A stretch of DNA of 7,316 bases from Syntrophaceae bacterium (GTDB lineage: Bacteria; Desulfobacterota; SM23-61): positions 1,992-9,307 of the forward strand of contig PMCE01000428.1 in NCBI GenBank assembly GCA_003154025.1. Direction: 5' to 3'. Each line of letters opens with the position of its first letter. Within the stretch, counting starts at the first letter, position 1. The translations under genes and the position numbers were made by a program. Below are positions 1 through 5,892 of this stretch, one piece after another. The notes under the pieces are model-generated. The model was not told the origin of the DNA, searched no databases, and saw nothing but the letters and a program-made list of their open reading frames with translations.

Positions 1-44
1 TTGGCTGCTTAACCAGGGGAAATTCCTCTTTGAGTCAAGGCAGG

Positions 45-74
45 TTGACAGTCTTCCTGTGGGAAGACTAAAAT
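45..74 (+). promoter_or_regulatory. Predicted sigma70-type promoter of the carboxyltransferase gene
   Basis: A perfect TTGACA -35 box (45-50) is followed after 18 bases by TAAAAT (69-74), which matches the TATAAT consensus at five of six positions. Transcription would begin near 81-82 and give a leader of about 70 bases before the ATG at 154. The spacer is one base longer than optimal and is filled by an inverted repeat, described separately. The call is by eye; no start site has been measured. Confidence 0.6.
50..69. promoter_or_regulatory. Operator-like inverted repeat inside the promoter spacer
   Basis: Perfect 8-base arms AGTCTTCC (50-57) and GGAAGACT (62-69) flank the 4-base centre TGTG. 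The repeat starts on the last base of the -35 box and ends on the first base of the -10 box. That is where a MerR-type activator or a steric repressor would bind. A short direct echo, AGTCTT, recurs at 79-84. The regulator is not in the window. As RNA this would be a hairpin, but it lies upstream of the predicted start site, so a DNA-binding site is the better reading. Confidence 0.45.
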
Positions 75-81
75 TGGGAGT

Positions 82-93
82 CTTTGGCCAAAG
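82..93. repeat. 12-bp perfect palindrome at the predicted transcription start
   Basis: CTTTGGCCAAAG is a perfect palindrome at about +1 of the predicted promoter. Its right half overlaps a second weak hairpin, AAAGG (90-94) with CCTTT (100-104). It could be a second binding site or a structure at the 5' end of the mRNA. A 12-bp palindrome can occur by chance, so its position is the main support. Confidence 0.3.
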
Positions 94-153
94 GGGTTTC
101 CTTTAATAAGGTTTTTGGCCCCCGAGAATAGTGAAAGGAAAAGGAACAATTCC

Positions 154-1701
154 ATGGTGAGTAAGGCGCAGGTGGATGAACTTTGGGAAAAAAGAAAAAA
201 TATGTCCGATTCCGAGGTCGGCCGGCAAAAGCAGCATGTCGCCGGGAAACTGACCGCCCGGGAGAGGATCGAATTACTGACGGATCCCGGAAGTTTTCAT
301 GAAATCGATGCTTTCATGGAAAGCTTTCCCCCGAAATTCGGTAAGTTGAAAGGAAAGACGACCCTCCGGCAGGGGGTGATCACGGGAGCAGCCCAGATCC
401 AGGGCCGGCCGGTTTATCTCTATGCCCAGGATTTCACCGTGGAGGCCGGCTCCCTGGGCGAGCGGGAAGCCCGGAAGACCGCCAGGGTCATTGACCTTTC
501 CATGCAGAATGGGGTCCCTTTAATCGGGCTCAATGATTCCGGAGGGGCCAAGGTGAGCGAGGGATTGAGAAACTTCGCTTTTTGGAACATCTTCCAGAGG
601 AATGTCATGGCCTCGGGAGTGGTCCCCCAGATATTTGCCATTTTAGGTCCCTGCGCGGGGGGCGCGGTATACTCTCCTGCCCTGGGAGATTTCATCTTCA
701 TGGTGAAGGATATCTCCGCCATGTTTTTGACCGGGCCCGCGGTAGTGAAAGCGGTTACCGGAGAGGAAGTCACCAAGGAAAAGCTGGGGGGGCCTTCCGT
801 CCAAATCCAGACCAGCGGCGTGGCCCACTTCCTGGCGGCCAGCGAAAAAGAATGCATGGGAATGATCAAAGAGCTTTTGAGCTACCTGCCTTCCAACAAT
901 CGCCAGAAGCCCCCCCATGTGGAGACGGGAGACGATCCGCTGCGGGAGGACGAATCGCTGCGCGACCTCGTCCCCGAAGACCCCAGGAAATCCTACGACA
1001 TGCGCCAGGTTGTCAGGCGGTTGGTGGACGGGGGGAATTTCTTCGAAGTGCAGCGCGGATTTGCCGGCAACATGCTCATCGGCTTCGCCCGCCTCGACGG
1101 AGATTCGGTGGGAATCGTGGCCAATCAGCCCAGGGTCTTCGCCGGGTGTCTGGATATCCACGCTTCGGACAAGGCCGCCCGTTTCATCCGTTTCTGCGAC
1201 GCTTTCAACATCTCCCTGATTACCCTGGTGGACGTCCCCGGATATATGCCCGGGCTGGAGCAGGAGTACGGCGGGATCATCCGGCACGGGGCCAAGATGC
1301 TCTATGCCTATGCCGAAGCCACCGTCCCCAAGATCACCCTCCTATTGCGCAAAGCCTACGGGGGCGGAATCTCCGGCATGTGCGCCGGCAAAGAAAGAGG
1401 GGCGGACGAGATTCTGGCCTGGCCCTCGGCGGAGGTTGCCACCCTGGGAGCCGAGGGAGCGGTGGAGATCTTTTTCTCCGACGAATTGAAGACCGCTCCC
1501 GACCCCGAAAAGCGGCGGCAGGAGCTCATCGCCGAGTTTCGCGAGCAGGTGACCAGCGTCTACGCGGTCGCGGGTACGGGCCGGATCGATAGGATCATCG
1601 ACCCCAAGGAGACCCGGCCGGCCCTGATCAAGGCCCTCCGGACCCATCGTTCCAAGAGTGGCTCGATTCCCTGGAAGAAACACGGGAATATCCCGCTCTG
1701 A
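154..1701 (+). CDS. Acyl-CoA carboxylase carboxyltransferase subunit (PccB/AccD5-like, methylmalonyl-CoA decarboxylase alpha type)
   Basis: This 515-residue protein belongs to the biotin-dependent carboxyltransferase family (Carboxyl_trans), which moves CO2 between carboxybiotin and an acyl-CoA such as propionyl-CoA. The N-terminal KLTARERIELLTDPGSF signature is present. NDSGGAKVSEG (about 128-138) and GPCAGGAVYSPAL (about 165-177) lie in the N-terminal crotonase-like half, with the first oxyanion glycines at G169-G170. VDVPGYMPG, QEYGGIIRHGAK and YAEATVPKIT mark the C-terminal half. Length matches the family's usual 510-530. The second oxyanion loop reads GGGISGM (403-409) where PccB has GGAYDVM, so the acyl specificity residue is Ser407 instead of Asp; the substrate is therefore unsure. 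ATG 154 is chosen because AGGA (142-145) sits 8 bases upstream. A TTG at 115 would add 13 unconserved residues. No biotin carboxylase, biotin carrier or decarboxylase partner is in the window. Confidence 0.92.
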   Translation: MVSKAQVDELWEKRKNMSDSEVGRQKQHVAGKLTARERIELLTDPGSFHEIDAFMESFPPKFGKLKGKTTLRQGVITGAAQIQGRPVYLYAQDFTVEAGSLGEREARKTARVIDLSMQNGVPLIGLNDSGGAKVSEGLRNFAFWNIFQRNVMASGVVPQIFAILGPCAGGAVYSPALGDFIFMVKDISAMFLTGPAVVKAVTGEEVTKEKLGGPSVQIQTSGVAHFLAASEKECMGMIKELLSYLPSNNRQKPPHVETGDDPLREDESLRDLVPEDPRKSYDMRQVVRRLVDGGNFFEVQRGFAGNMLIGFARLDGDSVGIVANQPRVFAGCLDIHASDKAARFIRFCDAFNISLITLVDVPGYMPGLEQEYGGIIRHGAKMLYAYAEATVPKITLLLRKAYGGGISGMCAGKERGADEILAWPSAEVATLGAEGAVEIFFSDELKTAPDPEKRRQELIAEFREQVTSVYAVAGTGRIDRIIDPKETRPALIKALRTHRSKSGSIPWKKHGNIPL

Positions 1702-1843
1702 GTGGAAATGAAGGCCGCAACCTTCCAGCCAGGGCTCGGATTCTGCCTTGACCCGTGTTTGGCCTGCATGATATGCGGCCCTCCAAGGTGAACGGGAGGA
1801 GGAAATTTCCTTAGCCATCATCCGGTATCCCCCTATCCCCGAT

Positions 1844-1860
1844 ATCTTCCGATGGAAGAT
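1844..1860. promoter_or_regulatory. Inverted repeat just upstream of the creatininase-homologue ribosome site
   Basis: Perfect 7-base arms ATCTTCC (1844-1850) and GGAAGAT (1854-1860) enclose GAT. The Shine-Dalgarno AAGGAGG (1863-1869) follows at once. The core TCTTCC/GGAAGA is the same as in the repeat at 50-69, though the centre is 3 bases instead of 4. It could be an operator, or an mRNA hairpin that affects ribosome access. In the rest of 1702-1874 I see only a weak TTGACC (1748-1753) without a good -10 partner, and no U-rich terminator. Confidence 0.35.
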
Positions 1861-1874
1861 GGAAGGAGGCCACT

Positions 1875-2813
1875 ATGATTCGGAAATTGAGTTGTCTTTT
1901 CTTCCTTGTCTTTTTGCTCGTATTCCTGAGCGCAGGCGATCTGCCTGCTTCATCAAAAGGTCTTGAACTCACGACCCGGGGATATTCGATCTTCGACGGG
2001 ACCATGGCGGACATGACCTTTCTCCAAATCGAAAAGGCCGCCAAGGAAAAGGCTATCGTAATATTTCCCATCGGGGTTATCGAGGAACACGGACCCGCCT
2101 TGCCCTTGGCGACGGATACATACGAGGGGTATGTCAAAGCGAAATTGCTAAAAGGGGAACTGGCCAAGCGGGGGGTTTAAGCCCTGATCGCCCCTCCCTT
2201 CTACTGGGGAATCAACAGCGCCACCGGGTCCTTCGCCGGGTCTTTCACCTCCAGGGAAGAAACCGTGGTCAACGTCCTCTGGGATGCCCTGGCCAGCCTC
2301 AAGCGGTGGGGTTTCGAAAATGTCTTTTTTGTGAACAATCATGGGGACGCCGATCACAATCTGGCGGTGTTGACGGCGATCCGGAAAGCCCGTCTGGATA
2401 TCGATATACGGGCTTACTACGTTCTCGACAATGGGTTGGCCAAGCGATTGGGGCTGACCGGGAAGGAACCTCACATTCTGGTCTATAAAGCCGCGCCTCC
2501 TGCTCCCTCGAAGTATGTTGAGGTGCATGCCGGAGGCGGGGAAACGAGCGTGATGTGGTATTACTTCCCCGAGATCGTGAACCTGGAGATCTGGAAAACC
2601 CTCAAATCCTCCGAGACAACTCTCGATGGCCTCATGGTCTGGCGGCGCGGCTGGGAGGATGCCCGGAAAGTCACTCCCCAGGGTTTTCTCGGCGACCCCA
2701 CCACGGCATCACCCGAACGGGGAGCAAAGGCTTACGAAGATTTCAAGGACTTCGCTTCCGAAGCCATCGCAACGCTCCTCCGGGGGGAATATCAGGCTGT
2801 GGAGCTTAAGTAA
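1875..2813 (+). pseudogene. Exported creatininase-family amidohydrolase, interrupted by one in-frame TAA
   Basis: One frame of 312 codons encodes a creatininase-family protein, broken only by TAA at 2178-2180 (codon 102). The frame resumes directly as ALIAPPFYWGIN, a typical continuation, so nothing is inserted or deleted. Family metal ligands are visible on both sides: E70 and H72 in EEHGP, D81 in ATD, H156 and D158 in NNHGD (where creatininase has His-x-Glu), and E223 in GGGETS. Relatives hydrolyse creatinine or related cyclic amides with a metal pair; the substrate here is unknown. The N-terminus (MIRKLS, then a hydrophobic run to about residue 19) is a Sec-type signal peptide, suggesting a periplasmic protein, unusual for a mostly cytoplasmic family. 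AAGGAGG (1863-1869) supports ATG 1875. The gene may be a recent pseudogene or carry a sequencing error. A GTG at 2265 could start only a fragment lacking half the metal site. Confidence 0.85.
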
Positions 2814-2867
2814 AAATCGCCCTTCTTCCCTTATAGATTTAACGGGTGCGGGAAAACTTCCCTGCCC

Positions 2868-2936
2868 CGTCATTCGCGAAAGCGGAGGTCCAGGAAGGTT
2901 TAGAAAAACTGGATCTCCGCCTCTACGGGAATGACG
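2868..2936. repeat. Imperfect palindromic repeat (REP/BIME-like)
   Basis: The left arm (2868-2893) begins CGTCATTC and ends GGTCCAG. The right arm (2909-2936) begins CTGGATC and ends GAATGACG. They pair over about 26 positions with a 2-base bulge and a few mismatches, around a 15-base A-rich loop. The form resembles the widely dispersed palindromes of GTCATTC-CGCGAAAGCG type seen in many proteobacterial intergenic regions. As RNA it would form a long hairpin between the creatininase homologue and the thioesterase. There is no T-run after it, so I do not call it a classic terminator. Confidence 0.7.
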
Positions 2937-3038
2937 CTACGCGATCGAAAAGAGTCTCTCGGAACAAGGCCGGTCAATCGCCAAAAAGATAGTCGGATCA
3001 TAAAGCCAAGACGCAGCCCCCGCGAGGAGAAGAATATC

Positions 3039-3533
3039 TTGACCCTTAAAACCTCCGATAAAATAGAACAGGAGGATTCCTTCACGGGTCCTCACCGATT
3101 CCCGATGGAAGCTTGGATCAGCTGTGCCCCTTTTGAACGGCTGCTGCACATGATGATCATCGAGGCCGCTGATGGGAAAGCCACCCTGAAAATGCCCTTC
3201 CTCCTTGATTTTGCCCAGGGGGCCGGGCTCATGCACGGCGGCGCTCTCGTCAGCCTCGCCGATACGGCAGTGGTAATGGCCATCAAGAGCCTCCTACCCC
3301 CCCAAACCCACTTCGCCACCATTGCCATGGAGACAAAGTTCCTTTACCCCGTTAAAAAGGGATTGGTTACCGCCAAGGCCGAAGTTTTGAAACGAGATGG
3401 GAGGAACTTGCAGGGCACGGCAATTCTTTACGATGATGAGGGAAGGGCCGTATTGGAGTTCTCGTCCGCCTTCAAAGTCGCCAAGGACTCGGTCATCAGA
3501 GGAGTCTCCTTCGGCGGTTCGGATTATTCATGA
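3039..3533 (+). CDS. PaaI-like hotdog-fold acyl-CoA thioesterase
   Basis: This is a small hotdog-fold protein of the PaaI/4HBT type, which hydrolyses acyl- or aryl-CoA thioesters in the cytoplasm, usually as a tetramer. The signature is MHGGALVSLADTA (H66, G67-G68, D75 counted from TTG 3039). It is followed by the typical sheet segments TKFLYPVKKGLVTAKAEV and EGRAVLEFSSAFKV. The start is uncertain. TTG 3039 has GAGGAG (3024-3029) nine bases upstream and gives 164 residues. ATG 3105 gives 142, close to the core family size, but has no nearby ribosome site. The frame is open back to an ATG at 2931, but that codon lies inside the palindrome arm and the added residues look non-coding. The substrate cannot be told. 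The acyl-CoA carboxylase subunit upstream on the same strand is the only contextual hint. Confidence 0.85.
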   Translation: MTLKTSDKIEQEDSFTGPHRFPMEAWISCAPFERLLHMMIIEAADGKATLKMPFLLDFAQGAGLMHGGALVSLADTAVVMAIKSLLPPQTHFATIAMETKFLYPVKKGLVTAKAEVLKRDGRNLQGTAILYDDEGRAVLEFSSAFKVAKDSVIRGVSFGGSDYS

Positions 3534-3614
3534 GTCCATAATTGAGAAGACCCAGATGGCCGGATGCACGTTTATGGCCTCAACGGAGGATTTTGGAGTG
3601 CGGTGACGTGTCGG

Positions 3615-3633
3615 CCCGTCCAGAAAGGACGGG
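3615..3633. repeat. Short GC-rich hairpin after the thioesterase gene
   Basis: CCCGTCC (3615-3621) and GGACGGG (3627-3633) form a perfect 7-bp stem around AGAAA. It lies 81 bases after the thioesterase stop codon. A run of further Gs follows instead of Ts, so it is not a standard Rho-independent terminator on the + strand. It could be a processing or stabilising hairpin at the 3' end of the mRNA. Confidence 0.35.
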
Positions 3634-3725
3634 GGGGCAGGCACAGGGAAATAAGTATTGAAAAGCATTTTAGATGTGCGGGGCGTTTTGCAAGCGCCGG
3701 CCAAAACCGTATTGGGGGAGGGGAC

Positions 3726-3784
3726 ATCTTAAAGACTCAAAGTTCATTCCTGGCAGGAAGGCGTTATTGAAGATCTTTAAGACT
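3726..3784 (+). repeat. 12-base direct repeat upstream of the methyltransferase
   Basis: ATCTTAAAGACT (3726-3737) and ATCTTTAAGACT (3773-3784) differ at one base, and their starts are 47 bases apart. Each is itself nearly palindromic. They could be paired regulator sites for the gene at 3866, although the second lies about 80 bases from its start codon and no promoter is evident. AAGACT also forms half of the operator-like repeat at 50-69. Confidence 0.25.
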
Positions 3785-3865
3785 TTAGGCAACCTCCCCT
3801 TTTCCCTTTGATGATTCAGAACAGGAATAGATACGAAGCTCTCCCTTTTCTTTGGACCTAAAATA

Positions 3866-4921
3866 ATGCTCGAAGTTTTATCGGAATCATCATTACAAGA
3901 AAAGAATTTGAACCTTTTTCTGAATTCGCTCGGAGGAGAACTCTCGGTGAGGGATCCAAAGCTTCCGAATGGATATGTCATCACCAAATTGGGTCCCCTG
4001 GCGGCATCCCTTTTGGGGAGTAGGGATGAGAAGGCCGTCTTACTTAGCTATCGTTATGATGGAAAAATCTATCCAATCTCGATTTTCTTTTTTGGAGGGG
4101 ATGAGGAAATCTTATTCTGCCATTCAACGCTTCTCCTTGATTCCTACGCGGGCAATAACGAAATAGTACCTCGGCTCCGAAAAGCGGCCCAGGAGTTCTT
4201 TTCAAAAGATGCGGAGGCTTTGTTGGGCTCCCTGGAGCCTACATGGACGAATGTTCCACTGAGAGGGCAATCGGATCGCCGAATTTTGTGGAACATGAAG
4301 CCATCCGTAAAAATTGCCGTCGATCTGTTTTTGGAAACCCTTGGAGAGATCCCCGAGATTCCGCTCTTTCCTAGCGTCTATTCCTATAACAATCCTTATG
4401 TCGAAAACCTTATGGAAGTTTCTCTCCCCGACCTCAAAGCTGGCGACGGAGTTCCTGTGCTGGGAACGGGCGCAGGATTGGAAGCAGCCTGTATTGTGTT
4501 GAAGTATGACATTTGCGTTGATGCGACGGATATTAATCCGATCTCTGCTCCTAATACCGTGGCGAGGGCAGGTCTGATTGAAGTGGATTCTCTTGTCCAT
4601 GCCTGGGTGAGCGATGGTTTTAATGAGGTACGAGGAACGTACGATGCGATTTTATTCCAGGCTCCTCTGGCTACGGAGGAAGCGCTACCTAAAGATCCGA
4701 ATCGCTATGACTTTGGAGGAAAACTTCTGAGAGAAGTTTTAGCTGCCCTTCCCTCGCACTTGAACTCAGGGGGACGAATGTATCTCATGTCGCGCCCGGA
4801 CTTATCGCCTTATTTTTCCACCAAGGGATTAGGTTCGAGAGTACGAAGGTATTTTGAGGCCAAGAGTAGCATGGCGATTCATGAGATTTGGTTAGAGAAG
4901 CCTTCGGTTTGGTCACCTTAA
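3866..4921 (+). CDS. Class I SAM-dependent methyltransferase-like protein, substrate unknown
   Basis: This 351-residue protein has a Rossmann methyltransferase domain in its C-terminal half. Motif I is VPVLGTGAGLEA (196-207). The acidic ribose-binding strand is DATDINP (D222 likely key). The strand-4 motif is YDAILFQAPL, with QAPL at 265-268 where amino-methylating enzymes such as PrmC/HemK or PrmA have NPPY-like residues. DFGGKLLREVL (282-292) and SGGRMYLM then follow, a layout reminiscent of PrmC. The first 150 or so residues do not match a domain I know and may recognise the substrate. ATG 3866 is the first ATG after the frame's upstream stop (3812-3814) but lacks a clear Shine-Dalgarno. 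GC is visibly lower than in neighbours: lines 3901-3960 and 4501-4560 each hold 26 G+C in 60, against 34 at 1021-1080. This suggests horizontal acquisition. It may be an orphan modification or biosynthetic enzyme; no partner gene is nearby. Confidence 0.72.
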   Translation: MLEVLSESSLQEKNLNLFLNSLGGELSVRDPKLPNGYVITKLGPLAASLLGSRDEKAVLLSYRYDGKIYPISIFFFGGDEEILFCHSTLLLDSYAGNNEIVPRLRKAAQEFFSKDAEALLGSLEPTWTNVPLRGQSDRRILWNMKPSVKIAVDLFLETLGEIPEIPLFPSVYSYNNPYVENLMEVSLPDLKAGDGVPVLGTGAGLEAACIVLKYDICVDATDINPISAPNTVARAGLIEVDSLVHAWVSDGFNEVRGTYDAILFQAPLATEEALPKDPNRYDFGGKLLREVLAALPSHLNSGGRMYLMSRPDLSPYFSTKGLGSRVRRYFEAKSSMAIHEIWLEKPSVWSP

Positions 4922-4979
4922 AGGGCGTTGTCGCCGACTTAAAATTGCTTATACAGAGTATGCAAAAGGGATTGAATAA

Positions 4980-5153
4980 CTCAATGCCGAGGTACCGGCC
5001 ACCTTGGCCGCTAACAGCCTGGATGAAGTCCAGCGGACGCCCGAGATTTTTCCCGTTCTGCGCAGCATCATTGATGAACGCCGCCGCAGGGAGCAGTTCC
5101 TGATTCTGGGCTCAACATCGCCGGGCCTGATTCGCCGGACTTCGGAAACACGG
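4980..5153 (+). pseudogene. Remnant of a DUF4143-type AAA ATPase
   Basis: Reading codons from 4980 gives about 58 residues with the centre of the AAA_14/DUF4143 ATPase family. They include the Walker B region LDEVQRTPEIFPVLRSIID (from about 5019), then FLILGSTSPGLIRRTSET, close to the family's usual FLLLGSASPELIRQSSE. The P-loop half before it and the DUF4143 half after it are absent. In the same frame a TAA (4977-4979) precedes it, with a possible faint extension back to about 4947. After about 5153 the frame runs into the terminator. No start codon or ribosome site serves it. Full-length relatives are about 380-420 residues, often in variable genomic regions. This is gene debris and supports the view that 3534-5216 is an accessory segment. 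Confidence 0.72.
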
Positions 5154-5170
5154 TTGGTAAATCAGGATCA

Positions 5171-5216
5171 AAAAAAAGGGGGTTATTGCGCAAGCGCGAT
5201 AACCCCTTTCATTTTT
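5171..5216. terminator. Bidirectional Rho-independent terminator
   Basis: Arms GGGGTTATTGCGC (5179-5191) and GCGCGATAACCCC (5194-5206) pair over 12-13 positions with one G-U wobble and a minimal AA/CAAG loop. Seven As (5171-5177) lie on the left, giving a U-run for - strand transcripts. TTTCATTTTT (5207-5216) lies on the right, giving a U-rich tail for + strand transcripts. It starts about 20 bases past the stop codon of the small - strand gene, which it most likely serves. It would also stop + strand transcription from the methyltransferase side. Confidence 0.9.
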
Positions 5217-5236
5217 CCCTCGAAGGCGGATGGTGT

Positions 5237-5542
5237 TTAGAACTTGGGCGTGCTTCGAATCACGAACATAAATATGATCAGCGCCCACAGGGGCAGACTC
5301 AGCAGGAACGCCCAGAGCATCCCTTTCTGGGTATTGGCAAACTCCATGTACCGATCGCTATTCCTTTTCAAATAGGAGACGTTTTCCGGGTCTACTCTGG
5401 ACCTCCGGTCCTGGTCGGCCCGGCGATCTTCGCCGGATCTTCTGTCCGGGGCGAAACGGAGAATTGAGACTTTTCGGCGATCAATCCCCATACGCCTCCC
5501 CCCGTTATCTGGAACCTCAACCGTCGCGTACCTTTCAAACAT
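5237..5542 (-). CDS. Small single-pass membrane protein with tandem DRRxxx hexapeptides
   Basis: I do not recognise this 101-residue protein as a named family. Residues 1-74 are strongly hydrophilic and Arg/Asp-rich. At 33-50 there are three exact tandem hexapeptides, DRRSGE, DRRADQ and DRRSRV, and another DRR at 21-23. Residues 75-95 form one hydrophobic helix (GMLWAFLLSLPLWALIIFM), followed by the tail RSTPKF. The N-terminus carries many arginines, so by the positive-inside rule it should be cytoplasmic. Similar RRsGxDRR stretches occur as linkers in deltaproteobacterial membrane and PilZ-containing proteins, but no such domain is attached here. ATG 5542 is preferred, with a weak GGGG-rich ribosome site. 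An ATG at 5491 (residue 18) has GGGGGGAGG only three bases upstream. It is monocistronic, with its own promoter (5601-5629) and terminator (5171-5216). The defined transcription unit argues that the gene is real. Confidence 0.72.
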   Translation of the reverse strand: MFERYATVEVPDNGGRRMGIDRRKVSILRFAPDRRSGEDRRADQDRRSRVDPENVSYLKRNSDRYMEFANTQKGMLWAFLLSLPLWALIIFMFVIRSTPKF

Positions 5543-5600
5543 TGCCGTCTAGCCCCTTTCCCCAAAAAGTTTAGGCAATGTAACTTTAAAACCGCGTTAT

Positions 5601-5629
5601 AAGATATCCAGATTTTTTTTGAATGTCAA
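5601..5629 (-). promoter_or_regulatory. Predicted promoter of the small membrane-protein gene
   Basis: On the - strand a perfect TTGACA (5629-5624) is followed by a 17-base spacer containing eight consecutive As and then TATCTT (5606-5601), four of six matches to TATAAT. Transcription would start near 5594, leaving a leader of about 50 bases before ATG 5542. The A-tract within the spacer may bend the DNA. The unit drives only the small membrane protein, since glnS lies upstream on the same strand. Confidence 0.6.
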
Positions 5630-5892
5630 CTATTTTTTCGCCAATTGAAAGAATTTTTAGTTCCTGCCGCCTGGGAAGGAGTCAAAATTTTGATTATCCT
5701 GGATGCCCATTCAGGGATTCCAACCTTTCCCGTCGCGGAAGAGGAACCAATGATGGATTCAGATGTTTCTCCTAACACAAGGTGGAGGTCCCTTTTCCAC
5801 CATTCGCTGCTTGACGTCAGATCCTCAAAAGAGGTGGGGGTCTCTAACTCGGGACCCGAAACTCGAGACTTTTTCCCCTCTGTGGCGGAAGT
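5630..5892. other. Gene-free stretch between glnS and the small membrane-protein promoter
   Basis: I see no credible gene in these 263 bases. A + strand frame opens at 5645 and runs into glnS antisense, but the protein looks random. Small repeats are present. There is a perfect palindrome TCAAAATTTTGA (5682-5693). A degenerate hairpin pairs TGGATGCCC (5700-5708) with GGGATTCCA (5714-5722). GGTGGA (5781-5786) pairs with TCCACC (5796-5801). The pair ACTCGGGAC and ACTCGAGAC lies around 5847-5869. None is a clear terminator for glnS. Confidence 0.5.

Larger units (their letters stand above)
3534..3865. other. Gene-free stretch upstream of the methyltransferase
   Basis: I see no gene here: the short open frames have no recognisable protein and no ribosome sites. 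It holds a hairpin (3615-3633), a short direct repeat (3726-3737 and 3773-3784) and a 6-bp inverted pair GTTTTG/CAAAAC around 3688-3710. No convincing -35/-10 pair for the following gene could be picked by eye. Composition shifts from GC-rich to AT-richer around 3770, approaching the low-GC methyltransferase gene. Confidence 0.5.

Noticed and set aside
582..1592. Long + strand open frame inside the carboxyltransferase gene, plus several antisense frames at 420-869, 643-1287 and 1342-1821
   Set aside because: Translations are Arg/Pro/Gly-rich and low in complexity, with no recognisable domain; they are shadows of a strongly conserved coding frame.
1748..1774. Possible promoter TTGACC...TGATAT before the creatininase homologue
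   Set aside because: The spacer is only 15 bases and the -10 box matches three of six positions.
2178..2180. Recoded stop (selenocysteine or pyrrolysine) in the creatininase homologue
   Set aside because: Those use TGA and TAG. The codon here is TAA, the position is not a metal ligand, and the same gene terminates with TAA.
2931..3038. N-terminal extension of the thioesterase from ATG 2931
   Set aside because: The ATG is part of the palindrome's right arm, there is no ribosome site, and the added residues are charged and unlike the family.
4924..4935. Possible terminator GGCG-TTGT-CGCC right after the methyltransferase
   Set aside because: The stem has only four base pairs and no T-run follows; the terminator at 5171-5216 is far stronger.
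5838..5875. GTCTC...GAGAC hairpin followed by TTTTT as a + strand terminator
   Set aside because: The stem is five base pairs around a 20-base loop, and no + strand gene ends nearby.
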